A DNA stretch of 54,211 nt from Flammeovirgaceae bacterium (GTDB lineage: Bacteria; Bacteroidota; Bacteroidia; Cytophagales; Cyclobacteriaceae). The translations under genes were made by a program, and so were the position numbers. The notes under the pieces are model-generated. The model was not told the origin of the DNA. It saw nothing but the letters and a program-made list of their open reading frames with translations, and did no database searches. The stretch lies in NCBI GenBank assembly GCA_027487845.1, contig JAIYCV010000050.1, forward strand, positions 1-54,211. The letters run 5' to 3'. How positions within the stretch are numbered: position 1 is the first letter of the stretch; each line of letters starts with the position of its first letter. Shown here piece by piece: positions 42,001 to 49,053 of the stretch.

Positions 42001-42033
42001 ACGGTTTTGTTCAGTCTTAACTTAACATTCTAA
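39004..42033 (+). CDS. SusC/RagA-family TonB-linked outer membrane protein
   Basis: A 1009-aa outer-membrane importer. A signal peptide (VFSMVALASFCLANAQ) is followed by a carboxypeptidase-like regulatory domain (about 36-110), the TonB-box-like LVVVGYGTQKKSDVTGA motif, a plug domain (IRGIGSLRSGTQPLYVVDG) and a C-terminal barrel ending in TVLFSLNLTF. DASAAAVYGSRASNGVVVITTKKGK is a SusC signature. It pairs with the SusD gene 39 nt downstream and with two phosphodiesterase genes, so its cargo is more likely a phosphoinositide-derived compound than a starch-type glycan. It lies about 265 nt from the divergent Crp gene. Confidence 0.95.
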   Translation: MQQILHKATLGNLIRKLVFSMVALASFCLANAQERVVTGKVISGEDQQPIPGVNVIEKGTSNGTATDVDGKFKIQVTSNGSILVFSYVGSVTQEITVGDKTEIGVQLLPDAKILTELVVVGYGTQKKSDVTGAIASVKSEDFNKGVFSNAGELLQGKLAGVNISANSGEPGAAQNVIIRGIGSLRSGTQPLYVVDGLLLDNANNGFDTNPLNFLNPSDIESIDVLKDASAAAVYGSRASNGVVVITTKKGKAGKTEMNFTISRAVSLLSKKIPVFSADEFRTRVTAERGLLQDFNGNTNWQDELTQTGVSTNANFSLSGAAEKLSYFASLGLQDQEGILKNSNLKRYSGKLNMTQKAINNKLNVEYNLTASRTENLRPQIDPTISDMLSLNPTIPAYTNGAPTLLNINALNPLKRNELYSDLATNNRILASISPSLEIVRGLVYKLNLGVDYSTTNRDVQWKPFPTIVNEANISNGSLTNTISANKNELVENTLTYNWKKNVHSVVLLAGHSYQNFLEEARAVNFLGFANNNIEPRYQDQTSSTTFPTTVTSNAEKNELQSFFGRLNYGFSDKYLVTATLRADGSSKFGKNNKYGYFPSVALGWNIINESFMSNSFFQNLKIRASWGQTGNQEIPSKITQASFAESRLVTGGSSLNTYPIDPAATSIDRYPFGITFTRLANPNLQWEVSTQTDIGIDFALLDYRLTGTLDYFNKRSTNILLEVQPADPVQPTDRFWTNINDMIIQNNGVELSLNYKSNSQRNFSYSVGGNVTFIRNKVTNSPFTVLTTGAASGSGQTGATINGYVNNEPIGAFYMLEFDGIGDNGLNRFKDTNVDGAVLDNDRRVVGSSIPDFIYAFNANFKYKNFDLGFNFNGVSGNQIYNHSTMTLFSKAQLTRSNNTTDFAVQFPNESSSNSNTVSTRYLENGSFLRLNNATLGYNLRPNTIGLGNVFQNIRLSVTGQNLFTITKYSGFDPEVNTGSTVGEIQTFGIDRFTYPRAKTVLFSLNLTF

Positions 42034-42072
42034 AAATAGGGCAACTCATTTAACAAATCATAATAGAACGAT

Positions 42073-43815
42073 ATGAAAAATATAATTTATAGCAAGACAT
42101 TTCCAATCCTTGCATTTTTATTTGCTTTTCTAAGTTGTACTAACTTGGAAGAAGAAATACTTGACGAGTCATTAACAGGAACGGGTCAGGCAGAAACGGT
42201 GAGCGGATCCATAGCACCCGCTTATGGTTATCTTCGAAATGTGTGGCTACATACACGCAATTTTGGGCTCCAAGAAGTCGCTTCCGATGAAGCCATTATA
42301 CCCTATCGCGGGGGTAGAGACTGGTTTGATGGTGGGAAGTTTATTGCTGTTCATCAACACCTGACGACCCCAGGAAATGCCTTGGTAGGAGACACATGGA
42401 CCGACCTGACACTAACTCTATCTAGAGCAGTAGCGGCAGAGGAAAGATTGAAACTTGAAGTATCAAGCGATGCAAAAGCCCAGGATGCACTTTATGAAAT
42501 GATAGCGATGAAGGCATACCTTAACTTGCAGTTATTAGATAACTGGGGGATTGTTTTTAAAAAATTAAGTTCTAATCAAAGATCCGAGATTTTAAGAGGG
42601 CAAGAGGCCATTGACCTTATTGAGAGTGATCTTCTATCTGTTGTTAACGTGATCAACAGTGATAAAGGACCTGGTAGGTTTTCAAAAAATGCCGTAAAGG
42701 CTTTATTAGCACGTTTATACTTGAATGCTGCAGTTTATAGAAATCCTTATGGAACACCGGATTTTAAAGCAGCAGATATGCAGAAGGTTATACAATACAC
42801 AAACGATATTATCGCTGGGCCTTACTCGTTGTCGCCAGAATATTTTGAATTGTTCAATGATAATAACAATTCCAATCGCGAAATTATATTCTCGCTTGAT
42901 CAACGGGGCGTCCTTCAAACTGAGCATAGCCGATGGGCCTACTGGTCTATATCTGGTGACTTAGTACCAAGACCTGAGTGGCCGAATACACGAGGCACAG
43001 ATGCGGCAGCGTTAACTCCCGATTTTTATCAGACCTGGGTTGATGCCTACGGCAATGTGGATCCTGCCAAAGCTGATGCACGTTTCTTTCAGGAGAATAC
43101 AATTATACCTGAGAACCTTAAAAACCTTACAGGTGTAACCCCAGCGAATGATTCAGAACAGTACTATTGTGTAGATGCAAAGAGTTTTCAAATAAATAGG
43201 GGGATACTTCGTGGCATTATATGGGGGCCGAGAAAAGATGCCGCGGGCAATATTTTGAAATGTGCTGATGGCAAAGTCAGAATCTACCCCGTTATCAATG
43301 CAAGAACCAGCGGTGCAAGCCGGGCATATGTTGATCATATAAAGCAAGTTGATTTTACTGACCAAGGAAGTTTGCATCACACAGGTTACAGGTTCTCAAA
43401 GTATCAGTTTAGCAGTACTGCTCCCGATTGTTGTAATTACAGTGGCGTTGATATTGTTTTAATCCGCTTAGGAGAGATTTATCTGATGCGTGCCGAAGCT
43501 AAGTTGAGAAGTGGAGACAATGCTGGAGCATTAGCCGATGTAAATACGTTGAGAACTTCCAGAAAATCTCGGCCTGCACAAACGCCTGCTGCTTTAAGTT
43601 CAATAAACCTCAATATTTTATTCCGCGAATCTGGGTTTGAACTTTATTGGGAAGGTTTTAGGAGAAACTATCAAATACGGTTTGGCAAATATGAAGGTAG
43701 TTGGACAGGTAAGACGGATAGTGATGTGAACAAAAGACTATTCCCCATCCCTCAGAAAGCAATTGATGGCGCTTCTAATCTGGTAGGATTTTTATCTCAG
43801 AATCAGGGATACTAA
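42073..43815 (+). CDS. SusD/RagB-family nutrient-binding lipoprotein
   Basis: A 580-aa surface lipoprotein that caps the SusC channel. The signal peptide ends FAFLSC (lipidated Cys22). Helical TPR-like regions with DLIESDLLSVVNVI and AVKALLARLYLNAAVYRNP, then VDIVLIRLGEIYLMRAEAKLRSGD and closing blocks FRESGFELYWEGFRRNYQIRFG and RLFPIPQKAID, are typical of SusD/RagB. It lies 39 nt after SusC. A strong hairpin follows its stop, so the downstream phospholipase genes may be transcribed at a lower level or from their own promoters. Confidence 0.95.
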   Translation: MKNIIYSKTFPILAFLFAFLSCTNLEEEILDESLTGTGQAETVSGSIAPAYGYLRNVWLHTRNFGLQEVASDEAIIPYRGGRDWFDGGKFIAVHQHLTTPGNALVGDTWTDLTLTLSRAVAAEERLKLEVSSDAKAQDALYEMIAMKAYLNLQLLDNWGIVFKKLSSNQRSEILRGQEAIDLIESDLLSVVNVINSDKGPGRFSKNAVKALLARLYLNAAVYRNPYGTPDFKAADMQKVIQYTNDIIAGPYSLSPEYFELFNDNNNSNREIIFSLDQRGVLQTEHSRWAYWSISGDLVPRPEWPNTRGTDAAALTPDFYQTWVDAYGNVDPAKADARFFQENTIIPENLKNLTGVTPANDSEQYYCVDAKSFQINRGILRGIIWGPRKDAAGNILKCADGKVRIYPVINARTSGASRAYVDHIKQVDFTDQGSLHHTGYRFSKYQFSSTAPDCCNYSGVDIVLIRLGEIYLMRAEAKLRSGDNAGALADVNTLRTSRKSRPAQTPAALSSINLNILFRESGFELYWEGFRRNYQIRFGKYEGSWTGKTDSDVNKRLFPIPQKAIDGASNLVGFLSQNQGY

Positions 43816-43856
43816 TTGTCGAGCGTTGATTATCAAACATAATAATCGTTATAATA

Positions 43857-43886
43857 AGGTCGAAAGCTCAAATTTGCTTTCGACCT
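43857..43886 (+). terminator. hairpin terminator after susD
   Basis: Perfect 11-nt arms AGGTCGAAAGC / GCTTTCGACCT separated by TCAAATTT and followed by CTTTATAA. It is placed 41 nt after the SusD stop. It probably acts as a terminator or attenuator between susCD and the phospholipase gene. Confidence 0.7.
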
Positions 43887-43949
43887 CTTTATAACCAAAC
43901 ACATCGCGTAAAAATCTGCTTGATATTTTGTACTCTTTACCAGATCATT

Positions 43950-45044
43950 ATGAATCATTTTTACAAACCTATCATTTTAACAATACTCCTTTGTTTGCCG
44001 TTTCCCTCAATTAATGGGCAGGCTCTCAAAATGAACCAGGTCCAAGTCATCGGTAGTCATAATAGTTACAAAATTGGAATTGAAAAACCGTTGATGGACA
44101 TTATTCTGGCCGAACGCCCAGAGGCAATAGGGTTGGAGTATACCCATATTTCCATTACGCAACAACTGGATTTAGGCCTAAGAGGGCTAGAGATAGATGT
44201 GCTTTACGACCCAGACGGTGGTCGGTTCTCAAAGCCTAAAAGTATTGATATGCTGAAGGCGCAGGGGATTGAAGCCAAACCGTACGATGCAAAGCTCATG
44301 AATGCTCCTGGCTTTAAAGTGCTTCACATTCCAGATATAGACTTCAGAACTCACTGTTCTACCTTCAAAGTATGTCTATCTGATATCAGAGATTGGTCAA
44401 GATCACATAGCGCTCATTTGCCGATTATCATTACTATTAATCCAAAGAGTTCAGGGCTTGATAGGCCTGGTTTCGCTGAGGTTATCCCCTTTGATGAAAA
44501 GGTATTGGATGCACTGGATAAAGAGATTTTAGAAGTTTTCAAAACTGCTGAATTGGTTACGCCCAGCCAGGTAAAGGGAAAATCAAAAACACTACGCCAG
44601 GCAATTCTGGATAAAGGTTGGCCCGATCTTGCCATGGCGAGAGGAAAAGTGCTTTTTGTATTGGATTCAGAAAAAGAGTTGACAGAGTTATATCAGAAAG
44701 GAGATGAACACTATGCAAGACCTATGTTTTCCAACACCGATCCGGAAAACCCGCATGCTGCTTTCTTCATTATGAATAATCCTGTGAAGGAGGAGAAAGA
44801 CATTGTTGATCGGGTGAAGATGGGATTTATGGTTCGCACCCGTTCTGATGCAGACACTCGCGAGGCACGAACCGGAGACAAGAGCAGGTTTGAAGCGGCT
44901 ATTCGGTCTGGGGCACAGGTGATCACTACGGACTATTATCAAAAGTCATTGAGTCCGAACAAAGACTTTGAAATTACTTTTGATGGTAAATATAGCCAAT
45001 GCAATCCCGTATTAAGTAAATCAACGGCATGCCACTTGAATTGA
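43950..45044 (+). CDS. exported Ca2+-dependent phosphoinositide-specific phospholipase C
   Basis: A 364-aa protein with a signal peptide (PIILTILLCLPFPSING) and the PI-PLC X-like TIM-barrel pattern of the Ca2+-dependent bacterial family. H37 in VIGSHNSYKIG and the later KVLHIPDIDF histidine are candidate catalytic pair members; GLEYTHIS and GLRGLEIDVLYDP carry acidic residues for Ca2+ and head-group binding. Such enzymes cut phosphatidylinositol into diacylglycerol and inositol phosphate. It follows susCD after a hairpin and precedes a GDPD-like gene. The frame can begin 10 codons earlier; the ATG at 43950 gives a clean signal peptide. Confidence 0.82.
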   Translation: MNHFYKPIILTILLCLPFPSINGQALKMNQVQVIGSHNSYKIGIEKPLMDIILAERPEAIGLEYTHISITQQLDLGLRGLEIDVLYDPDGGRFSKPKSIDMLKAQGIEAKPYDAKLMNAPGFKVLHIPDIDFRTHCSTFKVCLSDIRDWSRSHSAHLPIIITINPKSSGLDRPGFAEVIPFDEKVLDALDKEILEVFKTAELVTPSQVKGKSKTLRQAILDKGWPDLAMARGKVLFVLDSEKELTELYQKGDEHYARPMFSNTDPENPHAAFFIMNNPVKEEKDIVDRVKMGFMVRTRSDADTREARTGDKSRFEAAIRSGAQVITTDYYQKSLSPNKDFEITFDGKYSQCNPVLSKSTACHLN

Positions 45045-45129
45045 AGCAGATTGCTACTCCTAATTTTACAGTTGACTAACTTTAATATGATACGAGTTAT
45101 TAAATTTACATTACCCTCATCGTAAAGAA

Positions 45130-45897
45130 ATGAAAGCCTTCCTTTTTTTTATTCAATTTAGTTGGGCTATGCTTGCGTTAGGACAGCCCTACTCATCGTC
45201 CTCCATTTTTGCTCATAACGATTATGTTCAAAAGAAACCCTTGCTGTTGGCTTATGATAAGCAAGTAGGTTTTATTGAGGCAGATGTATTTCTTATTCAG
45301 GGCAAATTATTGGTAGCACATACTCGAATTGAAGTGGATCCTAATAAAACATTGGAATCGATGTATTTAAAACCATTGGCATTGCTTGTAGAAAAAAACA
45401 ATGGCTATGCCTATCCAGATACTAGTAAGACATTAACCCTGATGATCGATTTAAAAACCAATGGCGAACCTACGTTAGATGCGCTTGTCGAGGCATTGAA
45501 CCACTATCCTAAGTTAACCAACTCTAAAACTTTGCAGGTAGCAGTAAGTGGCGATATGCCAAAACCAGATAAGTGGATCAATTACCCTTCTTTTATAAAG
45601 TTTGATGGAAGGCCGGGGGTAACCTATTCTGCAGAACAACTCGCTAGGATAAGACTAATAAGTAATAGTTTTTCTGAATATTCACGTTGGAACGGCAAGG
45701 GAGAATTGAAAACGGAGGAGCAGTATAAGCTTACTCAAGTCATTGATGCTGCGCACGCCCTTGGCAAGCCCATGCGTTTTTGGGCCATACCTGATAATCC
45801 AATGGGTTGGAAAAAATTAGTGTCAATGAAAGTGGATATTTTAAATACTGATCATGTGGAGGATTTGGCGATGTTCTTGAGCCAAAGTCTAAGATAA
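45130..45897 (+). CDS. exported glycerophosphodiester phosphodiesterase-like protein
   Basis: A 255-aa PLC/GDPD-superfamily protein with a signal peptide (AFLFFIQFSWAMLALG). The catalytic layout is present: H29 in FAHNDY, E50 and D52 in FIEADVFL, and H64 in LLVAH, the usual His, E-x-D, His constellation. Later blocks are TLMIDLKTNG and RFWAIPDNPMGW with ILNTDHVEDL at the end. It is short compared with full GDPDs. It lies 85 nt after the PI-PLC gene and could hydrolyse glycerophosphoinositol or related diesters. The exact substrate is inference. Confidence 0.82.
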   Translation: MKAFLFFIQFSWAMLALGQPYSSSSIFAHNDYVQKKPLLLAYDKQVGFIEADVFLIQGKLLVAHTRIEVDPNKTLESMYLKPLALLVEKNNGYAYPDTSKTLTLMIDLKTNGEPTLDALVEALNHYPKLTNSKTLQVAVSGDMPKPDKWINYPSFIKFDGRPGVTYSAEQLARIRLISNSFSEYSRWNGKGELKTEEQYKLTQVIDAAHALGKPMRFWAIPDNPMGWKKLVSMKVDILNTDHVEDLAMFLSQSLR

Positions 45898-46038
45898 CAG
45901 TCTGCCGGAAAGGTTTATAAATACACTTTTTTGTTTAGCTAGAGAATGGAGCAGATTTGATTTCGTGGTCAGGCCTTGTGATTTCTATTAACTGTTTAGT
46001 TTACCAGTTTCTTTTTTCTGATGGAAGTGACCTTGCTG

Positions 46039-46836
46039 TTAAAACCCTTTCAGGGTATTGAAAGTTACAAACAGCAGAAGGATAAATATTCCAGTGCCCC
46101 CCACAATACAGAGAAGTCCCGATAAGATAGTTGAACTCCATTTCTCTCTAAAAAATCCTTTTTGCATATTTAAGAAAAGGTAGAAATAAGGAACAAAAAG
46201 AAGAAGTGTTGAAAAAATGCTTTGCGAAAGTTCGGAAAACGATTCGGTATGTGTTGAAAGCAGCGCTATCGGTATTGTTACAGACGCAAAATGACCGCAA
46301 AAATAAGTGTTGAGTATGATGTGTTCAGTTAAGTTGACGTTACTTTTCTTATAGACTAACAATCCTGTTAAAGAAATGAATGGAATCAAGCCAAAGAAGT
46401 AATAATTTGTATTTTGCGAAGCAAGCCGATACCAAAAGCTAGTGAAATCAGAGACGGCTTCTTTTGAATAAGGTCGGTTGGAGTTAAAGACAAAATTTGC
46501 TAACGTTTCCTGACTAAAGAGGTTGCTAGCATTCTTCGGCAGAATTAGTTCTAGTGCGATCAAATAGAGCGCTGTCCACAAGATCATATACTTTAATGGA
46601 CTGTAATACTTTTGGGTTGCGCCATTAATGTAATCCCTTACCATTTCTCCTGGCCTAGTCCACATATCGCTATAGGTATGCCACAAACCAGTATCTACCT
46701 CGAACACTTCTTGTTTTAATCCGTCTAACAAGTATGCGCCAGTGAATCGTTTGATTACCTTTTGACCACAGGCGTTGCAATACAATCCGCTAAAATTATT
46801 GCCACAGGTTTTACAAATTACATTTTGTGATGGCAT
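46039..46836 (-). CDS. DUF3667 membrane protein with zinc ribbon
   Basis: A 265-aa protein starting with a four-Cys zinc ribbon, CKTCGNNFSGLYCNACGQK, followed by the DUF3667 block DTGLWHTYSDMWTRPGEMVRDYINGATQKYYSPLKYM and about five transmembrane helices. The function of this family is unknown; it is frequent in Bacteroidota. It stands alone, convergent with the GDPD gene and divergent from the AraC gene. Confidence 0.88.
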   Translation of the reverse strand: MPSQNVICKTCGNNFSGLYCNACGQKVIKRFTGAYLLDGLKQEVFEVDTGLWHTYSDMWTRPGEMVRDYINGATQKYYSPLKYMILWTALYLIALELILPKNASNLFSQETLANFVFNSNRPYSKEAVSDFTSFWYRLASQNTNYYFFGLIPFISLTGLLVYKKSNVNLTEHIILNTYFCGHFASVTIPIALLSTHTESFSELSQSIFSTLLLFVPYFYLFLNMQKGFFREKWSSTILSGLLCIVGGTGIFILLLFVTFNTLKGF

Positions 46837-46969
46837 AGATAAAAGCTAACCGTTATTTTGAAATGTTTATGCAATGACAAAACACAATAGGCCGATTCAC
46901 GTCCTTCTAACTCGTACTCTTTCGAAACAAGATAGCTATAAAACTGTTACCTTTTGGCATTGACCAATT

Positions 46970-48079
46970 ATGGGTTACCAAATCGATTTACGTTCTTTTT
47001 TTCTACTGGTAGCTGCTTTTCAGGCGCTGGTTTTTTCATTCTTGTTGCTGGTTCGTTCCGCAAAACGTAAATCACTGTCTGACAAACTTCTTGCATTGTT
47101 TCTTATCAGTTTGGCCGCTACCTTGAGCGAACATATTGCAGGCTGGATGGGCTGGTACAAAAGCCAACAACTTACTTTTTTTCCTTTCGGAAATCATTTC
47201 TTGTTTACGCCCCTGGCTTACCTCTATGTAAAGTCAATCACCAATTCTTCTTTTAAAGTGCTCAGAAGAGATTTGCCGCATTTTATTCCAGCAGCTATTT
47301 ATTTTGCGTTTCATGTTGCCGTTTGGTTAATGCCGGTTGACCACAAACTGAGTTTTTTATCGAGACTGGGAGCCAATAACTATTATCTATTTGAAGGGGT
47401 TTGTGATATGCTAGTACTCTTAACTTATACTTCACTTAGTATCTTGCATTATCGAGCCTACTTAGGCTGGCTGCCTTTTGAATTTTCGAATACGCGGCCG
47501 TTGGAATTAGTTTGGCTTCGCAATTTCTTAGTCATCCTGTTTGTAGTTTGTTTGGTCGAGTTGGCTTTCTCAATAAGCTCCTTATTCTACAGTTATTGGT
47601 ATGATGTCAGGTATTGGGACTACTTCATCAGAGCAATTCTTCTTTACTATTTAAGCATTGCTGGCTATACTTCTACCAGACCCGTTGAGTTAGCATTTGC
47701 AAATGAAATTCAACCTGACATTACAACCAACATTGCTGAACCATTGCCTATGCAGCGACTGGCTGATTTTATGACCAGTCAAAAGCCCTATTTAGATCCC
47801 GAGTTGACATTAAAGCAATTAGCCGGAAGGGTGGAATTGCCTACGCAGCTTGTATCGCAGACAATAAACATTGGTTTACACAAGAACTTTAATGATTTTG
47901 TTAACGAACATAGGGTTCAGGAAATCTGTGCACGATTGAAGATGGGGGACCATAAGACAAAAACGTTGCTGGGGGTGGGGCTCGATTGTGGTTTCAATTC
48001 GAAGGCAACATTTAACAGGTCCTTCAAAAAAGTTATGGGTCTCTCGCCCAAAGAGTGGTTGGAGGGTCAAAAAAGCTAG
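46970..48079 (+). CDS. membrane-embedded AraC-family regulator
   Basis: A 369-aa protein with about seven N-terminal hydrophobic helices (from residue 8 to about 230) and a C-terminal AraC double helix-turn-helix (about 265-369). The HTH includes LTLKQLAGRVELPTQLVSQTIN, FNDFVNEHRVQEIC and the signature GVGLDCGFNSKATFNRSFKKVMGLSPKEW. This 7TM-AraC layout is common in Bacteroidota and suggests sensing at or in the membrane. Paired palindromes directly after its stop, before two small exported-protein genes, point to those as its targets. Confidence 0.92.
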   Translation: MGYQIDLRSFFLLVAAFQALVFSFLLLVRSAKRKSLSDKLLALFLISLAATLSEHIAGWMGWYKSQQLTFFPFGNHFLFTPLAYLYVKSITNSSFKVLRRDLPHFIPAAIYFAFHVAVWLMPVDHKLSFLSRLGANNYYLFEGVCDMLVLLTYTSLSILHYRAYLGWLPFEFSNTRPLELVWLRNFLVILFVVCLVELAFSISSLFYSYWYDVRYWDYFIRAILLYYLSIAGYTSTRPVELAFANEIQPDITTNIAEPLPMQRLADFMTSQKPYLDPELTLKQLAGRVELPTQLVSQTINIGLHKNFNDFVNEHRVQEICARLKMGDHKTKTLLGVGLDCGFNSKATFNRSFKKVMGLSPKEWLEGQKS

Positions 48080-48097
48080 TCTCAAATAATTTGATAC
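48079..48097. promoter_or_regulatory. inverted repeat 1, candidate operator
   Basis: GTCTCAAAT-A-ATTTGATAC: arms match at 8 of 9 positions. It begins on the last base of the AraC stop codon and precedes the small lipoprotein gene. A related palindrome lies 31 nt further on. Confidence 0.45.
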
Positions 48098-48108
48098 CCC
48101 TTTTCATG

Positions 48109-48130
48109 GTCTCAACATCCTTTTTGAGAC
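48109..48130. promoter_or_regulatory. inverted repeat 2, candidate operator or terminator
   Basis: GTCTCAA, an 8-nt centre, TTGAGAC: perfect 7-nt arms using the same GTCTCAA half-site as the first palindrome, centred about three helical turns away. It could also be a short terminator of the AraC gene, but there is no T tract after it. Confidence 0.45.
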
Positions 48131-48191
48131 GAACGAGTGTATCCCGTAAGGCAAATTTGCCGTGAACGTTCCCAACCAAAATTTAAAAATC

Positions 48192-48545
48192 ATGAAAACA
48201 AAAAATGGATTATTTATCGCCTTTATCGCATTAACAATCACTTCCTGTGGCACGCTAACGTCAACTACGTCTATCGAGGGTAAGAACAGTTTTGTATTGG
48301 GCAATAATAAACACGGTGTATTTAGCGTACGATTGAAAAATATTTCTAAAAGTGACGTCATCGTGCACCGGGCGCCAATAGAGGGAGGTCGTCATTCGTT
48401 TGAAACCGTTACACCAGGCAAAACGGTAAAAGTAAAAGTCGAGAAAAATACAGCACTTGTAATTGATAATCAGGGATTGGATCAAGTAAGCGTGGAATTA
48501 TATGTGATAGGAGACACAGGCCTGTCAATGGGATACAAGAATTAA
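48192..48545 (+). CDS. small lipoprotein of unknown function
   Basis: A 117-aa protein with a lipoprotein signal (LFIAFIALTITSC, Cys18) followed by a beta-rich domain (SVRLKNISKSDVIVHRAPIEGGRHSF, then VELYVIGDTGLSMGYKN). No known family was recognised. The open frame extends 10 codons upstream, but the ATG at 48192 gives the signal peptide. It is linked to the next small exported gene by 20 nt and sits behind palindromes shared with the membrane AraC gene. Confidence 0.75.
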   Translation: MKTKNGLFIAFIALTITSCGTLTSTTSIEGKNSFVLGNNKHGVFSVRLKNISKSDVIVHRAPIEGGRHSFETVTPGKTVKVKVEKNTALVIDNQGLDQVSVELYVIGDTGLSMGYKN

Positions 48546-48565
48546 TAAACTAAAAAGACAAGAAA

Positions 48566-48907
48566 ATGAAGAAAGTCATCAGTACCTCCGCTTTTGTATT
48601 ACTTGCATTTTTTGTGATGGGACAATCAGGTAACAGCGCGCTCATCACCATTCACCTTAAGAACAGCGCTTGGCTTCCACGAAAGTGTACTCTAATTTCT
48701 TATGCCCCTGGTGAAACTGGTAATGGTACTCAATCCTACTGGTTATTGCCTGGCACTAGTAAAGAATGGAAATTCCTCCTAGGCACTAAATTGTATCTGG
48801 CCAATCAAAAGCAAGTAGATATAGTGATGAGTGGCAAGAGCATCGATAATGGAAAGCCATTCTTGGTTATTAAAAAAGAGGATGACAATAAAACGTTTAA
48901 ATTTTAA
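48566..48907 (+). CDS. small exported protein of unknown function
   Basis: A 113-aa protein with a signal peptide (VISTSAFVLLAFFVMGQ) and a beta-rich mature part (ALITIHLKNSAWLPRKCTLISYAPGE, then WKFLLGTKLYLANQKQVDIVMSG). The LKN strand motif resembles one in the preceding lipoprotein, hinting at related folds. No family was recognised. It is the second gene of a two-gene unit ending in a strong hairpin. Confidence 0.75.
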   Translation: MKKVISTSAFVLLAFFVMGQSGNSALITIHLKNSAWLPRKCTLISYAPGETGNGTQSYWLLPGTSKEWKFLLGTKLYLANQKQVDIVMSGKSIDNGKPFLVIKKEDDNKTFKF

Positions 48908-48910
48908 TCT

Positions 48911-48940
48911 CCGACCCGCCATTGAAAAATGGCGGGTCGG
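48911..48940 (+). terminator. strong hairpin terminator
   Basis: Perfect 12-nt arms CCGACCCGCCAT / ATGGCGGGTCGG with a TGAAAA loop, 4 nt after the stop of the small exported gene. The following T content is modest (TTGCTTACC). It is by far the strongest hairpin noticed in the window. Confidence 0.8.
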
Positions 48941-49053
48941 TTGCTTACCTAAAGTGGCGTTCTTTAATCAATTTCTGAATGGTAGTGATTTTTTACAATG
49001 AATTAACAACACAATCATATTTGATTCTTAAATTGTGTGAAAAAAGAAACACA

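Noticed and set aside
39004..43815. Classical polysaccharide utilisation locus
   Set aside because: No glycoside hydrolase, lyase or sulfatase is linked; the adjacent enzymes are phosphodiesterases.
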